Below, one piece after another: positions 9,717 through 19,492 of a stretch of DNA of 64,000 nucleotides. Within the stretch, counting starts at the first letter, position 1, and every line of letters starts with the position of its first letter. The translations under genes were made by a program, and so were the position numbers. The DNA is from CAMDTE01 sp964504345 (GTDB lineage Bacteria > Bacteroidota > Bacteroidia > Flavobacteriales > Schleiferiaceae): NCBI GenBank assembly GCA_964504345.1, contig CAZDDX010000001.1:248001-312000 (forward strand). Reading direction: 5' to 3'. The notes under the pieces were generated by a model. That model saw only the letters and a list, made by a program, of their open reading frames with translations. It did no database searches and had not been told where the DNA came from.

Positions 9717-10841
9717 TTAAACCGTTTTTAGGGCGTCCACCAAGGCATCCACCTCATCAGTGGTGTTGTAGCGGCTGAAGGACAAGCGCAGGCCGTCGCC
9801 GGAACCGATGGCTTCCAACACGTGACTGCCTTTGCTGGATCCGGAAGAGCAGGCGCTGCCCCCGGAAACGCAGAATCCCTTGATGTCCAAGGCAAAGGTG
9901 AGCATGCCGCGGTTGGGATCTCCTTCCGGCAAGCTGATGTTCACCACCGTGTACAGACTGTTGTCCAAATCGCCGGAAGCTCCGTTGAAGGCAACGCCGG
10001 GCAACGCAGTGGTCAACCGCTCAATGGCATGGGCTTTCAGGGCGCGCATGTGCTGGTGATCTGCCTCCATGCGCTCGTGGGCCAGTTTAAAGGCCTTGGC
10101 CATGCCCACAATGCCCAAGACATTCTCCGTGCCGCTGCGGTGCCCGCGCTCTTGGGAACCGCCGTGGATGAACGGGTGAAGACCTGAGTTGGCCTTGATG
10201 TAGGCGAACCCAATGCCCTTGGGGCCGTGAAACTTGTGCGCACTGCACGCGGAAAAATCCACGGGCAGTTGACTGAAGTCTACCGGAAAATGGGCCAAGG
10301 TTTGCACCATGTCCGAATGAAACCAGGCACCGTACTTCTTGCACAGCGATCCTGCTTCTTCAATGGGCAGCAGGTTGCCAATTTCGTTGTTGCCGTGCAT
10401 CAGGCTGACCAAAACGGACACTCCTTCTTCTTGTGCAGCTTTAAGCTCCTGCTCCAACCAGCTGAGGTTCACGTCTCCGCGCGAGTCAACAGGAGCCAAA
10501 CGGGTATCGCACAAGCCTTGCGCCGCCAATTCTTCCGCAACATGGAGAACGGCATGGTGTTCTATGGGGCTGGTGAGGATGCGGCGAACGCCCAGATCGC
10601 GAACAGCGCCTTTGAGGGCCCAGTTGTCGGCTTCCGTGCCTCCGGAAGTAAAGATGATTTCGCCCGGGGTACACCCCACCAAGGAAGCAATTTCTTTGCG
10701 CGCAGACTCCACCAAAGCACGTGCCTTACGCCCTTCCGCATGGGTGGAACTGGGATTGCCAAAGGTGTCCAAGACGTCGATCAAGACGGACTTTACCTCA
10801 GGATCCAAGGATGTTGTGGCGGCGTTGTCAAAATAAACCAT
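9717..10841 (-). CDS. Cysteine desulfurase (NifS/IscS family)
   Basis: A 374-residue PLP enzyme that takes sulfur from cysteine for Fe-S clusters or thio-modification. It starts 'MVYFDNAATTSLDPEV', the canonical N-terminus, from ATG 10841; an upstream in-frame TTG at 10859 is less likely. The PLP lysine is in 'ACSAHKFHGPKG' and the catalytic cysteine in 'SGGSACSSGSSKGSHVL'. Length is a little short of E. coli IscS, matching the group II-like or NifS-like family with a compact active-site loop. No iscU or sufB neighbour is present. It lies 44 bases downstream of the GlmM-like gene on the same strand and may be co-transcribed with it. Confidence 0.93.
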   Translation of the reverse strand: MVYFDNAATTSLDPEVKSVLIDVLDTFGNPSSTHAEGRKARALVESARKEIASLVGCTPGEIIFTSGGTEADNWALKGAVRDLGVRRILTSPIEHHAVLHVAEELAAQGLCDTRLAPVDSRGDVNLSWLEQELKAAQEEGVSVLVSLMHGNNEIGNLLPIEEAGSLCKKYGAWFHSDMVQTLAHFPVDFSQLPVDFSACSAHKFHGPKGIGFAYIKANSGLHPFIHGGSQERGHRSGTENVLGIVGMAKAFKLAHERMEADHQHMRALKAHAIERLTTALPGVAFNGASGDLDNSLYTVVNISLPEGDPNRGMLTFALDIKGFCVSGGSACSSGSSKGSHVLEAIGSGDGLRLSFSRYNTTDEVDALVDALKTV

Positions 10842-10885
10842 GCGAAAAATCTTAGTCAATAATTAATGCTCAGGGTGCTCCTTAT

Positions 10886-12265
10886 CTATTCAGCAAATGC
10901 GGCAATAAACCGATCCGCAAGGGCGTCGGCTTCGGCTTGGGAAGGAGCCTCGGTATAAATTCGCACAATGGGTTCCGTGTTGGACTTGCGCAAGTGGACC
11001 CAAGATTCTTGAAAGTCAATTTTCACCCCGTCCACGGTGGTAATTCGTTCTTCTTTGTATCGGTCTGCTATGCGCGCTAGAGCAGCGTCAACATCTGCTT
11101 CGGGGTCCAATTCGGCTTTCTTTTTGGACATAAAATACGCCGGATACCGACGCCTCATCGCGCTCACCGTGCCGCCTTGATAAGCCAAATGCGTCAAGAA
11201 CAAGGCGATACCCACCAGCGAGTCGCGCCCGTAGTGCAATTCCGGGTAAATGATCCCTCCGTTTCCTTCGCCGCCAATAACGGCGCCCAGCTCCTTCATG
11301 GTTTCCACCACATTGACTTCGCCAACGGCGGAGGCGCGGTACAAGCATTGGTGCCCCAGGGCAACATCCCTTAGTGCACGCGAAGAACTGAGGTTGCTCA
11401 CGGCCGGGCCGGGGGTTCGGTCCAAGACGTAATCGGCCACGGCCACTAACGTGTATTCCTCGCCAAACATCTCGCCCGTTTCGTCGATCAAGGCCAATCG
11501 GTCCACGTCCGGATCCACCACGATGCCCAAATGCGCACCCACCGCGGGTACCAACCGGCAAATCTCCCCCAAGTGTTCCTTCAGGGGCTCCGGATTGTGC
11601 GGAAATTGCCCATTGGGAGCGCAGTAGAGCTCCTCCACCTCGCAACCAAGGGCGTCCAAGAGCAAAGGAACAGCGATGCCTCCGGTGGAGTTGACGGCGT
11701 CCACAACTATTTTGAATTTGCAGGCGCGAATGGCCGGAACGTCCACCAACGGCAATTGAAGAACGGCCTCAACGTGGCGTTCCATAGCGTCGTGAACGAA
11801 TGTTTTAGTGCCCAATTCGTGCACTTCCACAAACGAATACTCTTGGGAAGCAACGCGCTCCAACAGTTCCTGACCGTCCGCTGCAGAAATAAATTCACCG
11901 CGGTGGTTGAGGAGTTTCAACGCGTTCCAATTGACGGGGTTGTGGCTAGCGGTTAAAATAATTCCGCCTTGAGCGCCTTGCGACACCACCTCCATTTCCA
12001 CCGTGGGGGTGGTGGACAAGTCCAAATCAATAACATCAATCCCCAACGCCAGCAAGGTGTTCTCCACCAAACCTTGAACAAACGGGCCCGACGGACGTGC
12101 GTCCCGCCCAATGACTACCTTAATTCTTCCGGTAGACGCATACGTTTCTTTCAACCAGCTACCGTAGGCGGCCGCAAAAGCTACAGCATCCACAGGAGTC
12201 AACGCGTGGTCTGGCTGTCCGCCGATGGTACCGCGAATGCCGGAAATGGATTTAATGAGGGCCAT
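10886..12265 (-). CDS. glmM: Phosphoglucosamine mutase-type phosphohexomutase (GlmM-like)
   Basis: A 459-residue alpha-D-phosphohexomutase, probably converting glucosamine-6-phosphate to glucosamine-1-phosphate for UDP-GlcNAc and peptidoglycan. Family motifs appear in order: the phosphoserine loop 'LTASHNPVNWNALK', the metal-binding loop 'VDPDVDRLAL', the sugar loop 'GGEGNGGIIYP', and the phosphate-binding loop 'RKSNTEPIVRIYTEA'. The 'KSNTEP' variant replaces the more usual RxSGTEP and is characteristic of the archaeal/Bacteroidota GlmM branch. A TAATTTTG promoter element on the minus strand at 12294-12301 gives a 28-base leader. Specificity is inferred; phosphomannomutase activity cannot be excluded, although a separate mutase is encoded at 26692. 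Confidence 0.88.
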   Translation of the reverse strand: MALIKSISGIRGTIGGQPDHALTPVDAVAFAAAYGSWLKETYASTGRIKVVIGRDARPSGPFVQGLVENTLLALGIDVIDLDLSTTPTVEMEVVSQGAQGGIILTASHNPVNWNALKLLNHRGEFISAADGQELLERVASQEYSFVEVHELGTKTFVHDAMERHVEAVLQLPLVDVPAIRACKFKIVVDAVNSTGGIAVPLLLDALGCEVEELYCAPNGQFPHNPEPLKEHLGEICRLVPAVGAHLGIVVDPDVDRLALIDETGEMFGEEYTLVAVADYVLDRTPGPAVSNLSSSRALRDVALGHQCLYRASAVGEVNVVETMKELGAVIGGEGNGGIIYPELHYGRDSLVGIALFLTHLAYQGGTVSAMRRRYPAYFMSKKKAELDPEADVDAALARIADRYKEERITTVDGVKIDFQESWVHLRKSNTEPIVRIYTEAPSQAEADALADRFIAAFAE

Positions 12266-12293
12266 GGTGGATGGGCAATTGGGGTGTTTCCTG

Positions 12294-12301
12294 CAAAATT
12301 A
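12294..12301 (-). promoter_or_regulatory. -7 promoter element TAATTTTG for glmM
   Basis: On the minus strand this reads TAATTTTG, an exact TAnnTTTG match, 28 bases before the glmM ATG in the divergent gap with the TPR gene. Confidence 0.5.
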
Positions 12302-12356
12302 CGGGACAGGGACCGGATGTTGACAAGGTTGTGGAAAACGTTTTGCTCAAATGGCC

Positions 12357-12364
12357 GACCTTTG
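12357..12364 (+). promoter_or_regulatory. Possible -7 element GACCTTTG for the TPR gene
   Basis: One mismatch from TAnnTTTG, followed by C as in many other elements of this window, and 26 bases before the ATG at 12391. It faces away from the glmM promoter. Confidence 0.35.
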
Positions 12365-12390
12365 CACTAAATATCGCGTAGTTTAGTACC

Positions 12391-13788
12391 ATGCACGAAG
12401 CCGAAGAACAGGCCCTTATTCGACGTTTTGAGCACATGCTGCAAGAAGATGTGGTGGGCTTTTTTGACGTGGAAGAATTCGAGCACATTGCTACGTATTA
12501 TTTGGAAACGGGAGATTTCACCAAGGCCCTAAAAGCGATTGATTTTGGCTCCCACCAACACCCCTACGCGCCTTCCTTTGTGGTGAAACGTGCGCAATAC
12601 GCCGTCGCCACGGATCGTCTTGACGAGGCCGAACAGTTCTTGAACCACGCGGAATCCCTGGACCCCACCAACGCCGACGTGCACGCCACTCGGGGTTTGC
12701 TCTTTGCCAAGCAAGGACGCCCTGAGGAGGCCATTCGGTGCCTTAAAAAAGCCATTCGAACTGCGGAAGATCCGGTAGGAATCTGGATTCAGCTGGGCGG
12801 CATTTACCAGAGTTTAGGCCGTTACGAGGAGGCGATCAAGTTTTTCAAACAAGTCCTGGACGAAGAACCGTCGGACGAGAATACCTTATACAACTTGGCC
12901 ATCTGCTACGATTCCATGGATCAGGGGCACAAGGCCGTGGAGTGGTTTCACGCCTTCATTCAAAAGCATCCTTACAGCGAGACCGCTTGGTACCACCTGG
13001 GCATTACTTATTCTCGACTCCGCAATCCGGAAGAGGCCCTAAAATCATTGGACTACGCCCTGCTTATTGACGATCAGTTCACCGCAGCGTACTACGAAAA
13101 GGCCCGGCTCTTGGAGCGTTCCGAGCGTTTTGCGGAAGCCGCGGCCGTGTACAAACAATCCTTAGAAGGAGACGAGGAAAGCGGTTATGCCCACTTTCGG
13201 TTGGGAAACTGCCTCCGCATGATGGAGCAATTGGAAGGAGCCAACGAGCATTTTCGCAAAGCCATAGAATTGGATCCGGAATTGGACGAGGCCCATTTAG
13301 AACTGGCCCTGATGCTCAGCGACCAAGGTCGTTTCTTTGAGTCGCTTCACCACATCAAAAAAGCCTTGTCCTTAGAGTCCGAGAATCCGGACTACCACTT
13401 GGTGGCTGCAGACATTTACAAACGCATGGGGTTGCTGCAAGAAGCCGAAAATCGGTACCGAACGGTGCTGTACACCTTGCAAATGGCAGATCCGGATCTA
13501 TACATGGACTATGCCGAGTTGCTCTTAGACATGGAGCAAGTGGACTTGGCATACGACACACTCTTGGAAGCACTCTTGGCCTTTCCGGATTCCGAAGCGC
13601 TGCACGCGGTGTATGCAGGCTACCTCATCTCCTCCAACGATTGGGACGAAGCGCTTGCTTGGCTGGAACGCGGCTTGCTCTTGAATCCTGCCGAAATGGG
13701 CGCTTTGTTGCTGGAGTACTTCCCCCACCTGCGCGACGATGCCCGCTTGATGGAAAAACTGGGGCCGTATGCTCCTCCGCTTGATTAA
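12391..13788 (+). CDS. Tetratricopeptide repeat protein
   Basis: A 465-residue soluble protein with no signal peptide, made almost entirely of TPR helix pairs. Repeats such as 'AIRCLKKAIRTAEDPVGIW', 'AIKFFKQVLDEEPSDENTL', 'ALKSLDYALLIDDQFTAAY' and 'ANEHFRKAIELDPELDEAH' occur at about 34-residue spacing. A repeated short motif 'LGRYEEAI', 'LRNPEEAL' and 'DQGRFFESL' marks the turns. TPR arrays are protein-interaction scaffolds; no enzymatic domain is seen. It heads a plus-strand run, with the DUF368 gene starting 10 bases after its stop. This gene is conserved at similar positions in many Bacteroidota, but I cannot name a partner. Confidence 0.88.
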   Translation: MHEAEEQALIRRFEHMLQEDVVGFFDVEEFEHIATYYLETGDFTKALKAIDFGSHQHPYAPSFVVKRAQYAVATDRLDEAEQFLNHAESLDPTNADVHATRGLLFAKQGRPEEAIRCLKKAIRTAEDPVGIWIQLGGIYQSLGRYEEAIKFFKQVLDEEPSDENTLYNLAICYDSMDQGHKAVEWFHAFIQKHPYSETAWYHLGITYSRLRNPEEALKSLDYALLIDDQFTAAYYEKARLLERSERFAEAAAVYKQSLEGDEESGYAHFRLGNCLRMMEQLEGANEHFRKAIELDPELDEAHLELALMLSDQGRFFESLHHIKKALSLESENPDYHLVAADIYKRMGLLQEAENRYRTVLYTLQMADPDLYMDYAELLLDMEQVDLAYDTLLEALLAFPDSEALHAVYAGYLISSNDWDEALAWLERGLLLNPAEMGALLLEYFPHLRDDARLMEKLGPYAPPLD

Positions 13789-13798
13789 TTTCTGACTT

Positions 13799-14683
13799 AT
13801 GAAAAAATCCCTGCTCTTGGTGGCCAAAGGAATGGCCATGGGTGCTGCCGACGTGGTACCCGGGGTGTCTGGCGGCACCATCGCGTTTATTTCCGGCATT
13901 TACGAGACTTTGTTGGCCTCCATCTCTGCGGTTAATTTTTCGCTACTCGCAACCTTCAAAAAGGAGGGCATTCCTGGGGTTTGGCGCGCAGTGAACGGCA
14001 ACTTTTTGCTTCCCTTACTCAGCGGTATTGCCATCAGCATCTTGAGTTTGGCCAAGGTGGTCACCTACTTGATGGACCACCACCCCATCGGTATTTGGTC
14101 CTTCTTTTTTGGATTGGTATTGGCCAGTATTGTGCTGGTGGTTCGCATGATCCGAGTTCCCAACGGCACGGTCTGGGTTGCCGGCGCTGCAGGTGCGGTT
14201 CTCGCCTATTGGATCACCACTTTGACTCCCGGAAACGCTGCAGAACTGTCCTATGGATACTTGTTCTTTTGCGGATTCATTGCGATTTGCGCCATGATTC
14301 TTCCCGGAATCAGCGGAAGTTTCATTTTGGTGCTACTGGGCGCGTACCGTTTTGTATTGGACAGCTTGCACGAGCGCAACTTGGCCGTTATTGGTGTTTT
14401 TGCCGCCGGCGCTTTGATTGGAATTACGAGCTTTTCCCACGTGCTGAAGTGGCTTTTTGCGCGCTTTCACGACGCCACGGTGGCTTGCTTGGCCGGCTTT
14501 ATGCTCGGTTCCTTGGCCAAGGTGTGGCCGTGGCGCACCGGAGGTGCCGTTGACGCACCTGATGCTCCTTGGAATTGGGTGGACAAGGATCCTCTGTGGC
14601 TCACGGCCTTCGGCTTGGCTGCTCTGGGGGCGTTGCTCGTGCTCGGTTTGGAATATTGGGGCAGTCGTCGTGCCCAATCCTGA
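13799..14683 (+). CDS. DUF368 polytopic membrane protein (undecaprenyl-phosphate translocase family, PopT-like)
   Basis: A 294-residue integral membrane protein. The signature 'MGAADVVPGVSGGTIAFISG' near the N-terminus and a second 'MILPGISGSFILVLLGAY' (around residue 165) form the inverted pair of re-entrant helices typical of DUF368. About eight hydrophobic segments are visible. Members of this family (PopT) have been linked to recycling of the C55-P lipid carrier across the inner membrane, so a role in cell-wall and surface-glycan synthesis is likely here by family. It sits between a TPR gene and aroE, and its stop overlaps the proposed aroE start by 14 bases. Confidence 0.88.
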   Translation: MKKSLLLVAKGMAMGAADVVPGVSGGTIAFISGIYETLLASISAVNFSLLATFKKEGIPGVWRAVNGNFLLPLLSGIAISILSLAKVVTYLMDHHPIGIWSFFFGLVLASIVLVVRMIRVPNGTVWVAGAAGAVLAYWITTLTPGNAAELSYGYLFFCGFIAICAMILPGISGSFILVLLGAYRFVLDSLHERNLAVIGVFAAGALIGITSFSHVLKWLFARFHDATVACLAGFMLGSLAKVWPWRTGGAVDAPDAPWNWVDKDPLWLTAFGLAALGALLVLGLEYWGSRRAQS

Positions 14684-15461
14684 TTCAGAGGTACTGTTGG
14701 GCTTAATGGGGCACCCCATTGGGCATTCGCAATCGCCTCGTTTGATGGAGGGATTTGCGCTAGCGGAACAACGATCCAACCTCAGGTATGCGCTTTGGGA
14801 TCTGCCCACGTGGCCCGCGTCACGCCTGGAATGGTGGGAATCTTCGGGCAAACCCCGTGGCTGGAACGTCACCATTCCGTTCAAACAGAACATTCTCCCT
14901 TGGTTGGATGCACAAACGGACAGTGCGCAAGCGGTTGGCGCCGTGAACACGGTAGCCGTCATGCCCGACGGTTCTTGGCTGGGGCACAACACCGATGCCG
15001 ACGGTTTTTGGGAAGCATTGCACGAATTTCCCAACCTACCCGCCGCCGGACGAGCGCTTTTGTTGGGCGGAGGAGGTGCGGCGCGCGCCGTTCATTACGC
15101 CTTGACGTCCCGCGGTTGGAATGTTGAAACCGCCATTCGTCGCGCGCAAGAACCTTGGATGGAACAAACCGTCGCTTGGGAAAGCCTGCTTCAGGTAGAC
15201 CTCAGTCGCTTTCAATTGGTGGTGAATGCCACCCCGTTGGGAAGTCAATCAGCACCCAATGAATCACCTATAATCAATTGGGAATCTGGCAATTGCCATA
15301 TTCATTTAATGGATTTGGTATACACCCCATCGCCTACCCGCCTGATGCAGTTGGCCGCTCAACAGGGCTGGACCGTTCAAGACGGAAGCGGCATGTTGCG
15401 GCAACAAGCGAAAAAAGCCTGGAATTTTTGGAAATCTTCCGGGGTTATTCCCGAAATTTAG
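14670..15461 (+). CDS. aroE: Shikimate dehydrogenase
   Basis: Reduces 3-dehydroshikimate with NADPH in aromatic amino acid synthesis. From GTG 14670 the protein has 263 residues, the normal AroE size; the frame is open much further upstream inside DUF368 but that part is not AroE-like. The N-terminal strand and substrate motif is 'LLGLMGHPIGHSQSPRLM', the catalytic lysine is in 'WNVTIPFKQ', the aspartate is in 'GHNTDADGFW', and the dinucleotide-binding loop is 'LLLGGGGAARAV'. The start codon is inferred because the first strand must be included and no ATG precedes it. It overlaps the DUF368 stop, implying translational coupling. Confidence 0.9.
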   Translation: MPNPDSEVLLGLMGHPIGHSQSPRLMEGFALAEQRSNLRYALWDLPTWPASRLEWWESSGKPRGWNVTIPFKQNILPWLDAQTDSAQAVGAVNTVAVMPDGSWLGHNTDADGFWEALHEFPNLPAAGRALLLGGGGAARAVHYALTSRGWNVETAIRRAQEPWMEQTVAWESLLQVDLSRFQLVVNATPLGSQSAPNESPIINWESGNCHIHLMDLVYTPSPTRLMQLAAQQGWTVQDGSGMLRQQAKKAWNFWKSSGVIPEI

Positions 15462-15478
15462 GCCCTATTTCATAGACC

Positions 15479-17452
15479 ATGGACGATCTTAACCGCCCCC
15501 AAGAAGGGGAAGTGCTACCCACCGAGGCTTTAGAGGCCGCTAATGTTGGAAACGAATCCGAATTGACGGTTGACACCTCTTCGGATTATAATGCTACCGC
15601 AACCGAATCTGCTGTACCTGCCGAGCAGGAGGTAATTGTAGACTCATCGGTTGCAGCCGAAACGTCCCCGACGGACCCGATGGTTGAAACCGAAACCGAA
15701 TCCGCAGATCAATTGGATTCTTTGCAACTTCCCGCATACGCAGATTGGGAAACCGAAGCACTTTTGGTAGAGACCAAATCGGTTTTAAGCACTCGCTCGT
15801 TGGAGGAATTGCGGGTTTTGTGGCCCGCCCTACGCAGCGTCCTGGACCTTCGATTTAGCGAAGCACGCCAACAAGCGTTGGAGGCATTCACTGCGGAAGG
15901 CGGTGTGGCCATGGATTTCCGGTACGAATCAGCCGATTTTTTGCGTTGGAAGGATTTGTCCCAGCAGTTCCGGAGTAAACGCGCTGCTTGGAAGCAAGAG
16001 GAAGATCAACGACTGAACGTCAACTTGAAGACGAAAGAGGAATTGTTGTTGCAAATCAAACACCTGGCGGAACAGCCTGATTTGCCAACTGCGAAAACCT
16101 ACACCGAGTTCCGCGCCATCCAAGAGCGTTGGAAGCAAGTGGGCGCTGTGCCTTCCGAGCAGGCCAACACCCTGTACCCCACCTACCGCTTTTTTGTGGA
16201 TCGTTTTTACGACCAACTGCGCCTGAGCAACGAGTTGCGTGAGTTGGATTACAAGCACAACCGCGAAGCGAAAGAGTCACTGATTGTGCAGGCTGAAGCC
16301 GTACTGGCGGATGCATTAAAAAACGACGCTGTTCGTCGTTTGCAAGCCCTTCACGCTGCCTGGAAGGAGACCGGGCCGGTGGAACCCGAGCAAAAAGAGC
16401 CGTTGTGGGAGCGTTTCAAAAAAGCTACGGATGCCGTCCACGACGTGCGCCGCGCCGCATCGGAACAAATCCACCAGGCCAACGATGAAAAAATTGCGGC
16501 AAAAACCGCTCTTGTGGAAGAATTGGAAGCGTGGGCTGCGGCCCTTGCTGCGGCGAATGCCTCCGGTTGGAATACGGTATTTGAGGAATTGTCTGCTCGC
16601 CGTTTGGTGCTGCAAGCTGTGGGCCACACGTTTGGCGACGCATCCGAAGCGGTTTGGAAGCGCTTTCGTTCGGTAGAGCAAAACCTGAGCCGTGCGCGCA
16701 ATGCCTTCTTCAAGGAGCGCAAAGCAGCCTTTGCCGGAGCGATTGCAGCCAAAATGGTATTGATTGAACAAGCAGAGGCTTTGCGGGACAGTGCGGATCT
16801 TAAAGGCACGGCCAACACCTTAAAGCGTTTGCAAGCGGATTGGAAAAAAACACCTTTTGTGCCCAAGGGCGAAGGCGACAAACTTTGGGAACGCTTTCGA
16901 GCGGCCTGCAACGCGTTTTTTGACCGGGCCAAATCCGTTCAACACGAGCAAGATGCTTCATTGGAAGAAAATGCAGTTTTAAAACGTGCGTTGTTGGACG
17001 AAGCGCAGGGGCTGACGGTTTCTGGACGAGAGCACCTTCCTGTGCTTTTGGACCTCTCCAAGCGCTGGAAAGCTGCCGGCCCCCTTCCTGCCAAAGACCG
17101 CAAGCTGGATGCGTCCTTTCACGAGTTAATGGACAAGCATTTCAATGCGTTGGACATGAACAAAGCGGAGTCGCAAAAGATTCGCTACCAGCAGAAATTG
17201 GAAGCCATTGGGGGCGACGGAAAAGCGGGATTGGAACGTGAGGTTCAGTTCCTCCGCACGCGTTTGGACGAAGCCCGGCGTGCTGCCGGCCAAATGGAAG
17301 CCAATTTTGCGATGTTTTCCACCGGGAAATCCTCCAAACCGAATCCGTTTTTGGTAGAGGCTCAAAAACGTTTGGACGCCGCCAAGGAAGAGGTTCTGCA
17401 GTGGGAACAAAAGTTAAAATCGGCGCGCACGGCCTTGCAGGCCCACGAATAA
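15479..17452 (+). CDS. DUF349 repeat coiled-coil protein
   Basis: A 657-residue acidic and alpha-helical protein without signal peptide or membrane segments. Residues 1-90 are Glu/Thr/Ser-rich and low in complexity. The remainder contains repeated DUF349 units of about 75 residues, recognisable by Trp-Lys turns such as 'RWKQVGAVPSEQ', 'AWKETGPVEPEQKEPLWERF', 'DWKKTPFVPKGEGDKLWERF' and 'RWKAAGPLPAKDRKLDASF'. The C-terminus is a predicted coiled coil ('LRTRLDEARRAAGQMEAN'). DUF349 proteins are common in Bacteroidota and Actinobacteria and their role is unknown. It lies between aroE (17-base gap) and uvrB (9-base gap). Confidence 0.88.
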   Translation: MDDLNRPQEGEVLPTEALEAANVGNESELTVDTSSDYNATATESAVPAEQEVIVDSSVAAETSPTDPMVETETESADQLDSLQLPAYADWETEALLVETKSVLSTRSLEELRVLWPALRSVLDLRFSEARQQALEAFTAEGGVAMDFRYESADFLRWKDLSQQFRSKRAAWKQEEDQRLNVNLKTKEELLLQIKHLAEQPDLPTAKTYTEFRAIQERWKQVGAVPSEQANTLYPTYRFFVDRFYDQLRLSNELRELDYKHNREAKESLIVQAEAVLADALKNDAVRRLQALHAAWKETGPVEPEQKEPLWERFKKATDAVHDVRRAASEQIHQANDEKIAAKTALVEELEAWAAALAAANASGWNTVFEELSARRLVLQAVGHTFGDASEAVWKRFRSVEQNLSRARNAFFKERKAAFAGAIAAKMVLIEQAEALRDSADLKGTANTLKRLQADWKKTPFVPKGEGDKLWERFRAACNAFFDRAKSVQHEQDASLEENAVLKRALLDEAQGLTVSGREHLPVLLDLSKRWKAAGPLPAKDRKLDASFHELMDKHFNALDMNKAESQKIRYQQKLEAIGGDGKAGLEREVQFLRTRLDEARRAAGQMEANFAMFSTGKSSKPNPFLVEAQKRLDAAKEEVLQWEQKLKSARTALQAHE

Positions 17453-17461
17453 GCCGCGTGC

Positions 17462-19468
17462 GTGGAATTTAAACTGGAGAGTCCGTACCGCCCCACGGGC
17501 GATCAGCCGGCGGCAATAGCCGCCTTGGTGGAAGGCATTCGGGCGGGCGAACCGCAGCAAACCTTGCTGGGGGTGACGGGATCGGGCAAAACCTTTACCG
17601 TAGCCAACGTGGTGCAGTCCATCCAGCAGCCCACGCTGGTGCTGAGCCACAACAAAACGCTTGCGGCTCAGCTGTACCAGGAGTTCAAGCAGTTCTTCCC
17701 CCACAACGCGGTGGAGTACTTTGTCTCGTACTACGACTACTACCAGCCGGAAGCCTACATTCCCACCACGGGCACCTACATTGAGAAAGATCTGGCGATC
17801 AACGACGAAATCGAGAAGTTGCGCCTGAGCACCACTTCGTCCTTGTTGAGTGGACGTCGGGATGTTCTGGTGGTGGCGTCGGTCAGTTGTTTGTACGGTG
17901 CGGGGAATCCAGAAGCCTTTGGGCAACAGGTCATCAGCGTTCAAAAGGGTCAAAAAATTGGACGACAAAAGTTGCTGCATCAGTTTGTGGGGGCCTTGTA
18001 CAGCCGCACCACGGCGGACTTCAAACGGGGAAATTTTCGCGTCAAGGGTGACACCGTCGACCTGTTTCCGGCCTATGGAGACACCTACTACCGCATTGAA
18101 TTGTGGGACGATGAAATCGACAAAATCGACGCCATCGACGGCGAGACGCACCAGAAAGTGGAGTCCATGGACGCCATTCAGGTCTACCCTGCTAATTTGT
18201 TCGTGACCACCCCGCAGCAGCTTCAAGCGGCCATTCATTCCATCCAAGACGACTTGGTCAAGCAGGTGGATTTCTTTTTGGAAACCGGCCGACCGCTGGA
18301 GGCCAAGCGTTTGGAGGAACGCACCAACTTTGATCTGGAAATGATCCGGGAACTGGGCTACTGCTCCGGAATTGAGAACTACTCCCGGTATTTGGACGGT
18401 CGCGAACCGGGCACCCGACCGTTCTGCTTGCTGGACTACTTCCCAAAAGATTTTTTATTGGTGGTGGACGAAAGCCACGTGACCTTGCCCCAAGTGCGGG
18501 CCATGTACGGCGGCGATCGGTCCCGAAAGGTGAATTTGGTGGAATACGGCTTCCGCTTGCCAGCGGCCATGGACAACCGCCCCTTGCGGTTCGACGAGTT
18601 CGAAACCCTTCAGAATCAGGTTCTCTACGTGAGCGCCACCCCGGCAGACTACGAACTAGAGCGCAGTGGCGGCGTGGTGGTGGAACAAATCATCCGCCCC
18701 ACCGGCTTGCTGGATCCCATCATTGAAGTTCGACCGTCCAAAAATCAGGTGGACGACCTCATGGAGGAAATTCAAAAGCGCGTGGAGTTGGACGAGCGCG
18801 TACTCGTCACCACCCTCACCAAGCGCATGGCGGAGGAACTCACCAAATTCCTCACGCGCTACGGCGTGCGCTGCCGGTACATTCACTCGGACGTGGAAAC
18901 CATGGAACGAATCGCCATCATGGACGACCTACGGGAGGGTCTGTTTGACGTTTTGATTGGGGTCAACCTGTTGCGCGAGGGCTTGGATTTTCCCCAAGTT
19001 TCGTTGGTGGCCATTCTGGACGCGGACAAGGAAGGATTCCTCCGCAGCGAACGTGCCCTGGTGCAAACCGTGGGCCGCGCCGCGCGGAACGTCAACGGAA
19101 AGGCCATCTTCTACGCGGACCGCATCACGAATTCCATGCAGCGCACTTTGGACGAAACGGCCCGACGCCGCTCCATTCAAGAAAAGTACAACACCGAACA
19201 TCACCAGGTACCCACCGCCATTGCCAAGAAAGCCGAAAGTTTGTTCGCCAAAAAACGCGAAGCAGATACCCTGAGGGACGCCAACCAAAAGTTAGCGCAG
19301 GAACCGGAATTGAAGTACCAGAGCGTGGGCGAGCTGGATCAGAAGATAACCTCTGTGCGCAAGGCCATGGAAACGGCTGCCAAGAACTTGGACTTCTTGG
19401 AGGCCGCTCGCTACCGGGACCAACTGAAGGCCCTGGAGGTGGTGCGCAACGAGGCGAAAAAGGAGTAA
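17462..19468 (+). CDS. uvrB: UvrABC excinuclease subunit B
   Basis: A 668-residue damage-verification helicase of nucleotide excision repair. It begins 'MEFKLESPYRPTGDQPAAI' from a GTG start at 17462. Walker A is 'LLGVTGSGKTFTVANV', the beta-hairpin is 'YYDYYQPEAYIPTTGTYIEK', the DEAD-like motif is 'LLVVDESHVTLPQ', and motif VI 'QTVGRAARNVNGKAI' is present. The C-terminal UVR motif 'AAKNLDFLEAARYRDQLKAL', which contacts UvrC, is intact. Length and motifs are complete. It follows the DUF349 gene by 9 bases; no uvrA or uvrC is in the window. Confidence 0.97.
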   Translation: MEFKLESPYRPTGDQPAAIAALVEGIRAGEPQQTLLGVTGSGKTFTVANVVQSIQQPTLVLSHNKTLAAQLYQEFKQFFPHNAVEYFVSYYDYYQPEAYIPTTGTYIEKDLAINDEIEKLRLSTTSSLLSGRRDVLVVASVSCLYGAGNPEAFGQQVISVQKGQKIGRQKLLHQFVGALYSRTTADFKRGNFRVKGDTVDLFPAYGDTYYRIELWDDEIDKIDAIDGETHQKVESMDAIQVYPANLFVTTPQQLQAAIHSIQDDLVKQVDFFLETGRPLEAKRLEERTNFDLEMIRELGYCSGIENYSRYLDGREPGTRPFCLLDYFPKDFLLVVDESHVTLPQVRAMYGGDRSRKVNLVEYGFRLPAAMDNRPLRFDEFETLQNQVLYVSATPADYELERSGGVVVEQIIRPTGLLDPIIEVRPSKNQVDDLMEEIQKRVELDERVLVTTLTKRMAEELTKFLTRYGVRCRYIHSDVETMERIAIMDDLREGLFDVLIGVNLLREGLDFPQVSLVAILDADKEGFLRSERALVQTVGRAARNVNGKAIFYADRITNSMQRTLDETARRRSIQEKYNTEHHQVPTAIAKKAESLFAKKREADTLRDANQKLAQEPELKYQSVGELDQKITSVRKAMETAAKNLDFLEAARYRDQLKALEVVRNEAKKE

Positions 19469-19492
19469 GATCCCCTGGAGGCCACTCCCCAC

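Noticed and set aside
12391..13788. Possible defence or toxin role for the TPR protein
   Set aside because: Only TPR helices are present, it sits in a housekeeping run, and no partner nuclease or toxin is nearby.
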